Below the pieces are notes generated by a model. The model worked only from the letters and a program-made list of their open reading frames with translations. It was not told the DNA's origin and ran no database searches. Below, piece after piece: positions 11,761 to 24,690 of a stretch of 64,000 nucleotides of DNA. The DNA lies in contig NC_051450.1 in assembly GCF_001649575.2 (NCBI RefSeq), forward strand, positions 15,469,654-15,533,653. Direction: 5' to 3'. Position numbers and translations under genes: made by a program. How positions within the stretch are numbered: position 1 is the stretch's first letter; every line of letters starts with the position of its first letter. The DNA comes from Kryptolebias marmoratus. Lineage: Eukaryota > Chordata > Actinopteri > Cyprinodontiformes > Rivulidae.

Positions 11761-14739
11761 AACCTGACAAAATACCAGTAAGTCCATCAACAGAAAAAAA
11801 ACTTGTATTAAAGCAGCTCTATTGTTATTATGGTTTCCTGCACATGCTCAGTACACAACAGAGGAGCAGCCAGACTGATATCATCGTTTCCCATAAAATT
11901 TACTTGCCAATTTTTTCAGCTTTTGTAAAATTCGCTTTTTTTCTCACAAAAAAAAAACAATTTGCATGACCGGTGCAGCAGGACATGTTAGTTTCGCAAA
12001 ATATCTGTGTAGAAGTGGACAAGGCCTTCAGCTAGAAGCATGAAAGAGGAGGAACATGGCATATCTTCAGAAGTAATATGACTTAAGCGTGCAGGTTTTG
12101 ATTTAATCTGCATGATGTCAGAGTGAGCTTTAGATTGCAGAGCTGTGCAGAAAACATGCAATAGGCTGAGCTTGTGTTTTCCTGGAGGCACACTGCATGC
12201 TCCTCGTGTCAGTCCCGCTCACTGCCGGCAGTGACCAAATCCATCATGACATGTGGACAACAAAGAGCTACAAGAATGCCCGCCTCATTGTTCACACACT
12301 CCACACTGCGTCTCAGAAGGCTGCGCACGCTGCACTATCTCCCCGAAACACAAGCCTATCCCCGTGCACAGGGAGCACAACATGTTACAGAGCGCAGTGA
12401 AATCTTTAAGCACCATGTCCAAACGAAAAAAGCCCCTGTCAAATAGCTCCGCTCGACATGAAATATGGCGAAGCCGTTGAGCGAAACTAGTCAGCTAGTC
12501 TGAGAATTTGACAGATAAAGCATTCTGGTGTAAAAGTGGGAGAGTCCAGTCATCAGTATGTTCCAGGCAATTCTTTAAATTAGCCCGAGATTAGGGAGTG
12601 CACGGTGATTATGCTCATTTGAAGTATTGAGGAACCGTCTGGGCATTGGCAAAAGCCACACTTTAATTAATCTGGTAATGGATGAGAAAAATAAGCACTC
12701 TTATGCGCACATATCAGCATTTTGCTTAACAGGAGGAAGTGGGGAAGATGGAGGGGAGAGAATTGGGGGTTGTGGGAGTGGGGGGGTTTAAAGGCAGGCA
12801 CAGAGAGTGAAATGGAGCATGTTGCCTACAGGGAAATTAGCACTGAGTGTAGTGTGATGAATGCACCACTGTATCTATGTTATGATGGAAAAAGGAGATT
12901 GTATAAAGTTTTTTCTTGTGTTTCATCACTCTCTACCCCTTGTTCGGAAGTTTTCCCTGGAAACAAAGAAAAAAAGTGCGAGGATATTGGATCATTCAGA
13001 GATGGGCTGCCGTGCAACTTTGACTGTAAGAACGGAGAAATGTCGAGGGTAACTTAGGTCACACACACTCGAAAAAATAGCATGCTAGATTTACCTAATT
13101 TAGTCACATCGACTGGTTCCACTAAACTCGGGTGTTTAAATGTAAAAAGCAAATATTTTTTTAAAGCTTTGTCCTCACTAAATAGCTCATGGATGGCAGT
13201 TTGGTAAAAAAACAAAAAAAAACAATAAGGCCCACTGGCCAAACACAGACGCAAGTAAGGAAAGCACCTTGGGATAATCTTTATTCAGTAAAAAGAATAG
13301 TACATTTTCAGTGGTGAAGTTGTATTTATTTAGCACTATTTAAATGCTCATACTTTTGCTTTAATACAGTAAAACCAGCTGATTTGGGCTGTTAAAAGGA
13401 CTAAAAGCATTAAACTTTCATTCCTTAGTGTATATGCAGTGATTGCTGTGAGTGTTACAGATTTTTTTCTCCTACTTGCTTTTTTAGTCTTTTACAAGGC
13501 TTGACAAAATAGCTGCGTGCGCACAAAGACAAAGGCGACATTTACTTGCACAGCTTCTAAACCAAGCTGATGCTTGTTAAATAATTGAGCTCTGGGAGAA
13601 AAAAAATGAGCCCTGGAAGAGGTTAATAGAGACTGCAGAAGTCGTGGTGCTCCTTCATGGTGGTCGGGAAGCCGCCAGCGTGGAGGCTTCTCACCCAGCG
13701 CTGCCCCAGGAGTGGACTTCTTCGCCTAATTAGGCGTACGTCCCTTTAACATTTAATAACGGCCAGCTGGATCTCCAGTTAAATATTTAATCCAAGTTGA
13801 TACTGAGGGATTTCGCAAAGATTATTGGGATTACAAGACAAAAGCATATCCCTTCCTGTTTGGATTTTACAGACATGAATTTAGCTTCACAACTCCCACC
13901 GGAATGTGTGCAGAGACAGAAAAAAATATGCATTACAAGCATCTCTTACAGTTTCTTTTGTCACGCTGTAATAAGGCAGACATCAGCGGAGAACAGATGC
14001 ATGCACTGTGTCATGCAGCCGGTCGAATCTGTGCCAGTGCTGTGGATGGTGCAGGAAGCGGCGAGTGAGAGATCTGAGACGCTGTCCTAAAAAGCCTCAT
14101 CACATATGGGGAGGTCAGAGGACCATCTGGTGACTGATTGTTATCTTGGACAGCTTTCACCCATGCCATGACATCAGGACACTGAGTGCATTTCTCAACT
14201 GCTCTAATTTAGTGAAGAGAAGTTACAAAACACGCCTTGTAGAAGGAGTGTTACTGTGAAAGGGGAGACGATGAATTTACTCTTTTTAATCTTTCTCTAA
14301 GTGCAGATAACAAACAAAGACTAAACTTAATAAAATGGCTCAATAAATGCAGTCATTTGGATCAAGATTATCCACCTTTAAAACTTCTATTTATTTTTTC
14401 ATTTGTTATAGACTTTACCTGATCTAAGTTCTTTAAGATGAATCAGATCTGAGTTTTTTTATTCAAACCTGCATTTTACCAAAATACAGAGCTTACATAC
14501 CTCCAGGACATCACAAAGGAAAGGTTTAAACGTCACCATTGTTGTAAAGAAAAATAAATGAAAAAAGCAATTCTTCTGCATGAATTCCAAACTGTGGCTT
14601 GAACTACACTGCATGCAAATTGTAAAATGTGTTATTCTGTGCCTGTGAGGTTAGTTATGTCAGTATGATGCTTGATGTGCATGAAATGTAGAATATTAGA
14701 TTTTTCTCAACTGTGCAGTGCTTTTTTTATTCCTGCCCA

Positions 14740-14900
14740 TCTCAACTAAACTGAGACATCTACATCTGGGTTTAGACATCTAAAAAACTCTGTTTTAGAA
14801 CAATTTTAGCCCGATTACAGCCTAGACAACAACAGTTTAGATGTCATTTAGACATCTTTTTAGCCCAAAACTGCTCTCTGGACTATGACATCTTATTTAC
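14740..14900. repeat. Interspersed repeat with recurring AGACATCT motif
   Basis: TAGACATCTAAA, TTTAGATGTC and TTTAGACATCT recur in both orientations, with a TTTAGAACAATTTTAGCC core and a CCCAAAACTGCTCTCTG end. I recall similar sequence as a common teleost repeat. No coding frame is present. Confidence 0.5.
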
Positions 14901-16110
14901 AGGACAGAACTAGTCTCATTATAAAAAAACACACAGACGCTTCTTCTTATCATAACCAAAAACTTCAACACAAAGGAAAAAAGAGGTTGGCATGATGAGT
15001 GGAGACGAGTAAAATTAAATACTGTGAAAAATGGAAATCCTGTGATGCACAAAATGTGACGAACAGACAAAAAGGAAATTGGTGTGCCACTGTTTTTTTT
15101 AAAAGAATTCCCCTTAAATGCAGTGACTTCATATAAAATGTCAAAAGTTTCTGACAGTGTATTAAAAAAATTACATTCAAATTGGCTCAGTTTTTGTTTT
15201 TGGGAACATTTTAATAGTAATTATAGATACTTTCTATGACTGGTTTTAGCAAAACAAGCAACAATAGTTTTATTCTTGTACTTTTTGAGCGTGTGTGAAT
15301 GCTGCAAACTATTGTTTATCTGTTTTCTTATTTTTCTGTAGATTTCTGCACACTGTCGGCTACTTTAGCCTTTTAAAATGTCAAAAGGTTCAGCTCATTC
15401 AGGAGATGGGTGATATGACTTTTAGTTTTTATAACTTTTATACTATTCAAAATATTTGACTTTATTTATGCAAGTGTGGATTTACTTTATTTAAGCATTT
15501 TTTTACAGGAGAAATCTATTGAAATCTTTTTATTGAACTTTTTGCTGCTTTTAGATTCTAGCTAGCCTTTCATAACCTTAGCTAGCCTTTTGATACTTTT
15601 AGCTTTTGGCTACGCTTTTGCTAGTTTTAAGTTTTATAGTGTTTAGCTCCTTTTAGCTTTAAGCTAATGTTCTGCTTTGTTTTAGCAACCCAGCTTCAGT
15701 TTTTTTCTGCAAATTGCAGCAACATCATTCAGCATTTAGCTTTCACGTTGTATTTTCTCAGAAAATACAACTTCTCTGGTATTTCCCTGTTTTCAGAAAA
15801 AGCTGCTTGCACCTGAGGATTCGAGATTATCGGTTGAGCTCTGCGCTGTAACCACAGGACCACGGACCACAGAGCTGTGACCACTAATGCTGAACAGATG
15901 TTTATCAGCTGCTGAAATGGGATGAACTCTTCCCGCATGGTGGCTGGTTTCATTGGGGCTTTATCTGCATTAAGGCGTCACCGCAGTTTATTCGCTTGCT
16001 GCGTACAAAATTGCTCGATAACAAGGTAAACGGTCATGACCTAAATTCAATCCCCAATTCCTCAGCAGATGAGATGTGTTAGAAACATATGAGACAAATT
16101 CAAAAACCGG

Positions 16111-16113
<3 letters not shown>

Positions 16114-16163
<50 letters not shown>
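16114..16163. repeat. Dinucleotide microsatellite (TG)n, about 25 units
   Basis: Uninterrupted TG/GT repeat, about 50 bases. On the minus strand it creates histidine-threonine repeat peptides in two frames, which are not genes. Confidence 0.95.
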
Positions 16164-16165
<2 letters not shown>

Positions 16166-17514
16166 AGGGGTATTAGCATTAGATTGTGTGATGTGTCTGT
16201 GATTTGATCTGGGAACTGACTCGCAGTTTGCTCCCGACTTGCAGAGTAGATTTGCTCCTGTGACCCAAAAAGAAAAGCATGAGCAGGAGCAGTTCCTGTG
16301 ACTAACCCGGCTACACAGATGGGCCAAGTGGGAGGATAAGGCAACAGATTTCTGAAAAAGACAAATTCATGGAGTTTCGGTTTGCACAGAATAGAGCCTA
16401 ACCTCTGCTCTCTGATCCAGTAAACTGGGCATCTTTTGTTAGACAGTTTGAAACATAAACCAAATTATTTGCATTTTTCACACAGGAAATGATTTATCAA
16501 CCCACACACCAGTCATTGGGGGGTGGGGGGTGGGGGGGGACCTTAATCAGCCAGGAGATAGGAGGACATATGGTTGTCTGATTAAACCAGCATTCACCTG
16601 CTGACTGAGACCCACATCTTGAAATAAAATGCCTCGGTCTCAGTGGGAGACGGACAACATCCCGAGCAGCTAAATGTAACCGTTAGACATGCACCTTCTT
16701 AGCAAGCTCAAAATCCTGCTTACAATTCAGAGTCATGTGACACGAAGGAGGCGGCTCAGACCCACAACCGTGACACAAATGTAGGTTATACTGCGAGACG
16801 TGTGTGCGTTTTACACAACAGGCCTGTTATGATGTTGTTTATGTAAGCAGCCCGGGCAGTGTGGGTCAGCGGACCTAATCCTAAGAGTGGCTGTCTTATC
16901 CAGAGCCATTTGATTGACTTAACACTGGTCACTTGCTGAGGTGACCCATGAAGTACCTCAGACCTGGTTTACTATCTCTCATATGAGCTTACACGTGGAT
17001 GTAATACTGACCATTCCTTTTCCCTGTTGCTTCAACATCAGACTACCTTAGGAGCTTGAAAACAGAGGCTTTATTAGAGATTTGTTAGTGCTCCTGTTAA
17101 AGCCTAATTCACAGCTTTTCCTTGAGCTGTAAAATTGAAACATCATTTTCTAAGTTCATAAATTTGACACACTTTTCGTTATATCAGCGCACCGTTCAAA
17201 GGAAAATGTTTAAAGTAAAAACAACTCTCTGAGTCTTCAGTCAAGCAGCGTGGAGCTTTCTAAATTGGTTAAGATGTAAAAAAAAAAAAAAGGGTCTACC
17301 GCAACCACAAATGTTAGCTTTTCTGAACTTAATTAAACAAACTAGCTTTTGTTTGGTTGCCTAATCCCAATTAAATAACGACTATAAATCAGAGTGAACA
17401 GCAAGACGACATTCAAGTACAGAAAATAATTGCAACACAATAGAGAAACTGCTTAACACCATGTTTTAGTGTTGCCTCTACCCAATTTCCCCTAATTTAA
17501 AATGACAAAATAGT

Positions 17515-17745
17515 CAATGGATATAAATCTACAGCTGATTAATATCTGGAATCAACTAACTTGATACAGCTAATCAACATTAGCCAACACAAAAATGGTT
17601 ATAACTCAGATATTATAGATATTGAGGTAAACTGAGTGTGACATCTTGCAATATGAGATCATGCACAATGTTATTCTAATTGACCAAAACAGCTACAACT
17701 CCATCATTTCTCAGCATAAGATGATTTTAGTGGGGATATGCATTT
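17515..17745. repeat. Diverged copy of the 8.5-8.9 kb dispersed repeat
   Basis: Phrases such as ATCTACAGCTGATTAA, AAAAATGGTTATAACTCAG, ATATTGAGGTAAA and CAAAACAGCTACAACTCC parallel the ATCTACAGCGGATTA and ATAGAGCTAAAATC parts of the repeat at about 8515-8890. The relationship is by eye, over scattered blocks. Confidence 0.4.
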
Positions 17746-20504
17746 TTTGCTCATCTCACAATGATCAAAAACCTTCTGAGTTTATCAGCTTTATTTTTGC
17801 TGTACTTTGAGAAACATAAAAAACCAATTTTTCTACCATTACCATTCAGGTTTTTAATATTTCAAGCTCAAAATGTGCTTCAAAACAACTAAATAGTGAA
17901 AGTGCTGAAGGAAGGTTTAGGTGTGCCTCAGAAAAGTCCAGAGCAGCTCCGGATTGTTTCAGCCAGTCATTTAATTTTATTTTGTTTTTGTCTGCATATT
18001 TGTTTATCTGAGTGTCCAGGGGTGTAGGTGCACATTCCTGTGTGTGCGTGCTTGTGTGATTCACACATTCCACAGGTTTTAGGAGAGGTCATGATGAGCA
18101 TATTTCTACAGTGGTGTGGTACCTCTTTTGTTTACATACCAGACGTGCTCCAGGGAGGCAGAGAGACTGATGAAATAGGCTCGCCCGGGCTGTTTGTGAA
18201 TCACAACAAGTCGCGAGCTCATCACGATTTCTCAACAAGCTCATAAACAGAAAACGTTCCTGCTCATAAAGGGAAAATAATCAGTTCAAAGCAGTATGCT
18301 TTCAGCTGTGAAGTGGAAAAAACAGAATTTTGGGGAAACCCCGTACTCTCAAGTGGGCTTTAAAACACCAAAAGACTAATTATTGACTAGAAATTACTGA
18401 TAAAAATGAAAAGAACTTAACAAAACACCTTGACTTGTTGCAAATGTTTTACTTTTACTGTTAGCTTCTGACAAACCAAGGCTTTTTCCTCATGACAGGA
18501 GTTATTGAAAAGTTAGACTGGGTCTCGGTGAAGACGGGAGACCTTTGCTCCCAAACGGTGACACCTGACCTGCCTCTTTGTGATCAGCTAATTGAGAGAT
18601 TCAGAGGAGCCTAAAAGCTCTCAGGGAGGAGCTCTGTGACTAAGTCTGGGACGAGCCTTCAGGGGAAAAGAGCTGGTCCACTTTAGAAGAGAGCAAAATG
18701 AATAATCTCTTTGTGCTGTCTGACTTTTTGGGAACTCAGTCGAACAAGAAAACCCCAGGCAGGTGTGGTGCCATAGGCTGCACGTAGTGACTCAATAAAA
18801 CACGCAGCCGACAGAGTTTTAAACATTTCCGTCATCTGTATTCAGACACTCCTCACAGATTTACGAACCGCAAGATTGCAATACGTTTCACAAGCAGTTA
18901 TCTTATGAATAATACACACAGGCCATATTTGAGGAGCCATCTACAGGCAACAATAAAGTGATTTTATTTGCGATGCAGAGGCTGCTCTGTAGTGGCTCCT
19001 CTTCATAAAAATGGGATCTTCTCTCCTCCGGCTTCATTGAGGTAACAGCACCATTTGGATAATGATGCACTAATATTTTACATCAGCTCAGGGAGGCCTG
19101 ATTTACTGCAGGGGTGCTGGGAAAAATCTTATGCAATCAAAGCATCGTTCCACCTCCCACTGTGTTACTTGCAAGATGGTTATGAAATCAGAAACCTTAG
19201 CACTCTGAAAGTGGCTTGATTTCTTTTACTTGCAAATGCAGAGCAGTATCTGGTTCGCTAAAGTTTGTGCTTTTGTGACATTTGATCGCAAATTGGAGCA
19301 CGTAAAGTGAAAAAATATGTGATTCCTGAAGCAATAAACAATTTTCAGTGGTAATAGTAAAGTGCATTGATAAGTAAACTGAAAATTTTACATGTTTTAA
19401 CAAAAAGCAAGCAAAAGGTGGTAGAAAAACTTTGTATATTTTGACAGCTTACTTATTTCTGTTCATAAGTCTGCAGCCAAATAAAGTAAACAGCAAATAT
19501 ATTCAGTTTGAAACTCGCTGGGAGTTTGTTTTTAGTTGTTTTCTCTTCTGTGTCGTACGCCATCATGCAAATGTTTCCAGAGCTGTCTGCTTTGCTTTCG
19601 TCAGCAAACAGTAATCTGAGCGTAGTTGCACCTTGACAACAGGAACACACACGCACGTAGTCGACTGTGTGTATTTAAGATAAAGTGTCCAAAAAAAAGG
19701 CCCTAAATGTCTGTTAAGTACAACGGCAGGCACGTTGTTACAGACCTGCTTTGGACATTCATTAACTAGACAACCCTGATCGGAGTGTGTGTAACACAAT
19801 CTGCACACGAACTCACACAAGTAGGTGCAGATGTGGGTGAAAGTGTACACACGTCACACCCAGCTGTAGCCTGATACAACTGGCCGAAGCTGTGACCTTT
19901 GAACTCTGGCCTCTGTGCAATCTGCTGCTTGAACCACTCACACAAATTAACAGCACAGTGGTAATGCTAATTTTTTTTTTTTTGAAAAATGCTTTCCTTT
20001 CTCTCCAAACAGAGCATTCTCAGTGCTGCGTATGAAAGATGAGTTCTCAGTTGCTGAGTCATTCCTGTTTGAAAATGAATTCAGAAGCATCTGAATGAAA
20101 CATGAAACCCCCACTGGAGGGGGAAAAAATGGTGACGATTGACTGAATAACTAAAAAAGGAAAAACTATTCAGTTCTTCTTTTTGTATCTTTTCACAAAG
20201 AAACACATGATTACATTCCTGACAACAGTCACAAGGCTACACCTCATTTTTATTTGCAGATAAAAAAATATAACCATTACTTAGACAGGGCATGTAAGAT
20301 TCTGCTGCACAGCAGAGTGTATTACTTTAGTAGCATGTTGGGTGCACTTCCAACCAAAATATCACCGTAGTTCTTTTGGAGTAAGTGTGAAATGCAAAAC
20401 TTGAAATGCAAAAGATGTAAAGGATTATAAGATAGTGCTCGTATGAACTGCTATAAAACATTTTTGCACCTGGAGTTGTTTTATGATGGCAGTAACCCAC
20501 TTGC

Positions 20505-20600
20505 CATAAGCTTGTCAGTCCGGTCAGGTAAGATATTAACTGATGATAACTTTTCTGCAGAACCCGACTTGAAAAAATTTGAACTCTTCCTTTAAAATCA
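20505..20600 (-). repeat. Inverted-repeat element family A, minus-strand fragment
   Basis: On the minus strand the order is a TCAAGTCGGGTTCTGCAG-like block, then ATCAGTTAATATCTTACCTG. This matches the core of the family copies at 8306 and 31376. Confidence 0.5.
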
Positions 20601-23600
20601 CAAACAGAGCAAATATGAAGATACATTTAGAGATAGAAAACAAGTAACTGTGAAGTAAGTTGCTACTGAGTTGTAGGTGAGAGTTGTAGCCATGTTTTTT
20701 AAATTATTTACATAAAATAATAATTACTATAATGATTTTATTAACATTAATGCTAGACAAAGATTTCTGCAGCTTTGTTGATCACAAACGAACAGCAGAT
20801 CAGGACTTCATGGCTTTAAATGAATACAACATTGGTTCTATTCGAAGTTCAAAAATTTAATATTTCATGATAAAAAAATTGATCCGTTTTCTGTTACGTC
20901 TGCAGTGCAGTCCACGTAGAAGTGATGAGGAAGGCAGGGAGTTCGGTCCACGCTTGCTGAGCCCGCACCACTCCACGGAGGAGGCATGTTCTGAGTCAGG
21001 CAATGGCCAGAAATCATCAAGTCATGAATTTGTCTGTGTTTGGGCGTACAGAGGTACATATGAGTCACGACAGAGAGAGAGCAAGACGAAGTGAGAGGGA
21101 TGAAATGCTGCAGAATACGATCGGGTTCGGGTCACACAAACATCAGTTTCACGGCGTCAGTCACAGCTGATTGTTCTGAATAAACCCTGAGCTGCGTGGC
21201 AGCAGGGTGACACACTTTTACTATCTTTTTATCCTCCTTCCAAACATACCGTATCTCCCCAAAAACATATCTGGAGATACGGCAAATAATGTCAGGGCCG
21301 TGGAAGAGTCTTCTCGATCTTTGTCCTGCATTTGTCCAGACTCTGAGGCTCCTTTGGTCAATCTGTGTCAAGGCTGTTCTCTGCACCCGGGCAAAAAAAA
21401 ACAAAAACTTGAGCAATCCCCTGAACAATATTTGTAACTGCATATTCTGTCTCCATGGTGACTGACGCTCTAACAAGGCGGTTTTGTGCAGCTCTCACGG
21501 CGGAGGGGTAAAGGGGCTACTGTAGGTGAAGGAAGGGAGGGTGCAGCAATCAGTTAGGAGCAGCTGAGCCTTTTGTGTTTTATTATAGGTTAAACCCCTT
21601 CACCTTATGGTCCCACCTGGTGCCTGCTAGAAGAGAAGGAGTGTCTTTAAACTGTATTTGTTTAACTTACTTCACACTCGTTTGAAAAATGTGTGGGGAA
21701 TTGTTTCGTAGCTGAGGTGACGTTTCTTGCTTTGAGGAGTTTTCCCGGCGCTGTCATGGAAACCGGCGGAAAAGGGCAGTTGGCAGGACGGTAGTGAAGG
21801 CGACACGCTGTTTGTTCTGCAGATGCAGCCCTCTGTTCCCAAGAAGTCCCCTAGGTGGTGAAGAGTGAGTGGTGTATCCCAAGAGGCTATCGCATTTCAG
21901 AGCCATAACAAGCCAACGGGTCTCCGCCAAACATAATCACTCAGCGCAGAAAACCTTTCATTTCCAAAGGTCTCTAGCTTGGGGCTTGTTTCTTTAAAGA
22001 ATAGTTTAAGGAAATATGATTCTTGTCATTAGCTTCTGGTATGTTTAGGGGAAAAAATGAAGGCCTACCTGTTACGGCATGCCACAAACCATTATAAAAG
22101 TCGACAAAAAGAAGAATAAATATGATATTTGAGAAAACCCTCCAATGATTAGTGTAAATATCCAGTGTGCACGGGAACTATGATTGTTTCAGATCTATTT
22201 TGAGTTGATGTTTTTGTGGTCATGTAAGTGAGTCATTAAGTAGCAGCTAGAGCACCAAGCGGTAACTAATACGGTGCTGACTGTGAGCGACAAATGCCCA
22301 CTGTTGCTGGCATTGATATTAAAAGCAACATTTGCTATAAATAGACTCACCCAAGGCTGATGACATAAGGACCTCAGTTTTCCATAGTGATGCCGCTTGT
22401 TTCCTCTTTTAGCGTCTCTGTGTAACTGCCACCACATATGGGTGGAAAAGCGTGCGCTGCTATTTACCGACCTCATCCTAACACAAACAACGTGGACCCT
22501 AGTGGTGCAGCTAAATGTTAGTTTTAGTTGTATCACCTTAAAATCAAAGGTTTGACATGAGAGAGTAAATAAAAAAAAGCTTCCACTAATAAGCTCCCTG
22601 GGTGTTTCTTGATTATGATGACTAACGCTTTCATCAGGACAGAAGGACCGCAGACGCTGTGAACGTGTTCGCGATTTTCTTCTCCAATTAGGTCGATAAT
22701 GGCGAGAGTTTCTGACAGGCTTCATTCATGACGAAGGGCACACATTTCCTGTAGAGCGTGACTCATGCGCTTTTACCAGAGGAGGAGTGGGAGAGAAGAG
22801 CAACCTCATCATCCATCTTCTACTGTGAAGCTGATCTCATCCTGAGTCACAATATTACTGCCTCAACATGTTTAAGCTCATCCACGGCTCCTGAATCCCA
22901 CTCTCTGTGCCCCCTCGATTACAGCTCAAGTATGAACTCTACAACCAACGATTTTCAAACTTGAGTGCTTTTTAAGTCTAAGTGTGCTTTAAAACATCAG
23001 ATAATGAGGATAGTAAAGTATTATGCGTAGGTACATGAACTGAAAGGCTAGCTATATTACTAAAACACACATGTCCATGTTCCGGAAAATTGTGATTTAG
23101 CACTGTTAGCTGCAGGGTCTTTCCAGGTAATTACAAGCAGTGCTGTCGTTTAATGAAAATGAGAATTTTTGAATTCTAGCTAGTGTTAAATGGAACGACC
23201 TGCAGCTGAAGCACACACACTGGCAAAATGTGACCCAGGGTTTGAAAGCGACCCGTAGACCATCTTCATCTGGCCCTCGAATCGAAACAGAAAAACAAAT
23301 AATGAAACAAACGTTGGATAAGTTGTTGAAAAAGGTCATCTTAAGGTGAATCAGAACGAAATCTAAACTGATGATTTGACGAATCTCTGGGCTGCAGCTC
23401 AAATCTGAAGGTTTGATACAAACAGACGCTTAGAGTACGAGATAAATAAGAGCAGATTCGGAAGATGGCTTTGAAGACTTATTTATTAACTCAAAATGAA
23501 ATATAGATAACTTACAGGTCAGATGAAGTCTGTTCTTGAACAAAAAAAACAAGAAAAATTGCAACGTCATGCTCTAAAATACCCTACTCTGCATTTCCAA

Positions 23601-24121
23601 AAGACATTTTCATCTTTCTTAAGACTTGAGCGTTACTCACATTAGGAAAATAAATGCTGGGACACTCATATTAAATCAGTGCAAGTTTCAGACTTTCATT
23701 AGAAGAAGAGCCTTTTCTCAGAGATTAGAGGCACATTAAGAATTGGAGGGGAAAATAATCCCACTGTGCCCCCCAACCCAAGTTCACCACACTTTGGCCG
23801 TCTGCCCCATGACTTCCCTGACTCCAGGTCGCCTAGCAACAAGACCCCCCACCCTCTGCTATTAGAGTTTTCATGCATCACTTTGTCTGCATTGATGTCA
23901 CGGTTGCCACGGCAACCACATATGACTGAGACACCATGACTCTTTGCCACCGTTAACCATCTTTAAGCCCATTTACGCGCAGCGAGGGCACTAGTGTGTA
24001 AGACAACTTCACTGCCTCTCCTCTGTCCTTAAATCCCACACCTTCTTTATGAAGAAAAACAGTAGAGTTACGACAACTTCCTTTTAATAAAGATAGGTTG
24101 AAATATCAGTGTTGTACATAT

Positions 24122-24690
24122 CTGTCATGAACGGGGTGGAAGGAGGCGAACCCTGAGCGCAGACTCATGTTGATAAAAAAAACTAATTTATTTAGAAATA
24201 AAAGGCAAACCCAAAACAAAGGCTGACGTGGCAGCAAAACCTAGACTAAATACAAAAAAAGATTAACTAACTAAACTAAACTAAACCTGAACAGACCTGA
24301 GACTAAAGACAAACCACTGGGAGACAAGAAGGCACGAGCAAACAGAACATCAGGGAGACAAGAGTATGACAATGAACCAGCAGCGAAGTAGANNNNNNNN
24401 NNNNNNNNNNNNNNNNNNNNNNNNNNNNNNNNNNNNNNNNNNNNNNNNNNNNNNNNNNNNNNNNNNNNNNNNNNNNNNNNNNNNNNNNNNNNNNNNNNNN
24501 NNNNNNNNNNNNNNNNNNNNNNNNNNNNNNGCTAGAGGCAGGTGTAGATGGGTGAGAAAAGGGAAGAGAGAGAGTGTGACTGAGGAGAAGTGAATGGTGG
24601 CTGAGGCACAGGGAAGAGACAACTAAATAACAAACAATAAACTCGAACTGAAATATGAAGACAAAACATAATACAAAAACCTTACATCCT
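24122..24690 (-). repeat. Interspersed repeat family C, interrupted by an assembly gap
   Basis: The block opens with TGTCATGAACGGGGTGG on the plus strand and becomes A-rich, with CTAAA pentamers (about 24,270-24,290). After the gap it carries AGGTGTAGATGGGTG and ACAACTAAATAACAAACAAT. The last two phrases also occur at 54,262-54,560, and T-rich reverse-oriented sequence ending GTGCCTGACA lies at about 29,755-30,238. The repetitive content probably explains the run of N inside it. I cannot tell whether it is an LTR fragment or another transposon class. Confidence 0.45.
24393..24530. other. Assembly gap (138 N)
   Basis: Undetermined bases. Any open frame crossing this interval is meaningless. 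Confidence 0.99.

Larger units (their letters stand above)
10269..24121. other. Non-coding region, no gene recognised
   Basis: No exon set could be assembled. Contents include an A-rich low-complexity tract (about 11,400-11,760), a repeat with recurring AGACATCT (about 14,740-14,900), degenerate TTTTAGCTAGCC-type tandem units (about 15,550-15,680), a GT microsatellite (16114-16163), a G-run cluster (16518-16539), a diverged dispersed repeat (about 17,520-17,740) and a family A fragment (about 20,505-20,600). Confidence 0.5.

Noticed and set aside
15988..16344. Minus-strand frames with long His-Thr repeats
   Set aside because: They are the translation of the TG microsatellite at 16114-16163, with no conserved flanks.
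22195..22725. Minus-strand frame of 176 codons
   Set aside because: No domain, mixed low-quality composition and no splice partner; a frame this long can occur by chance in 64 kb read six ways.
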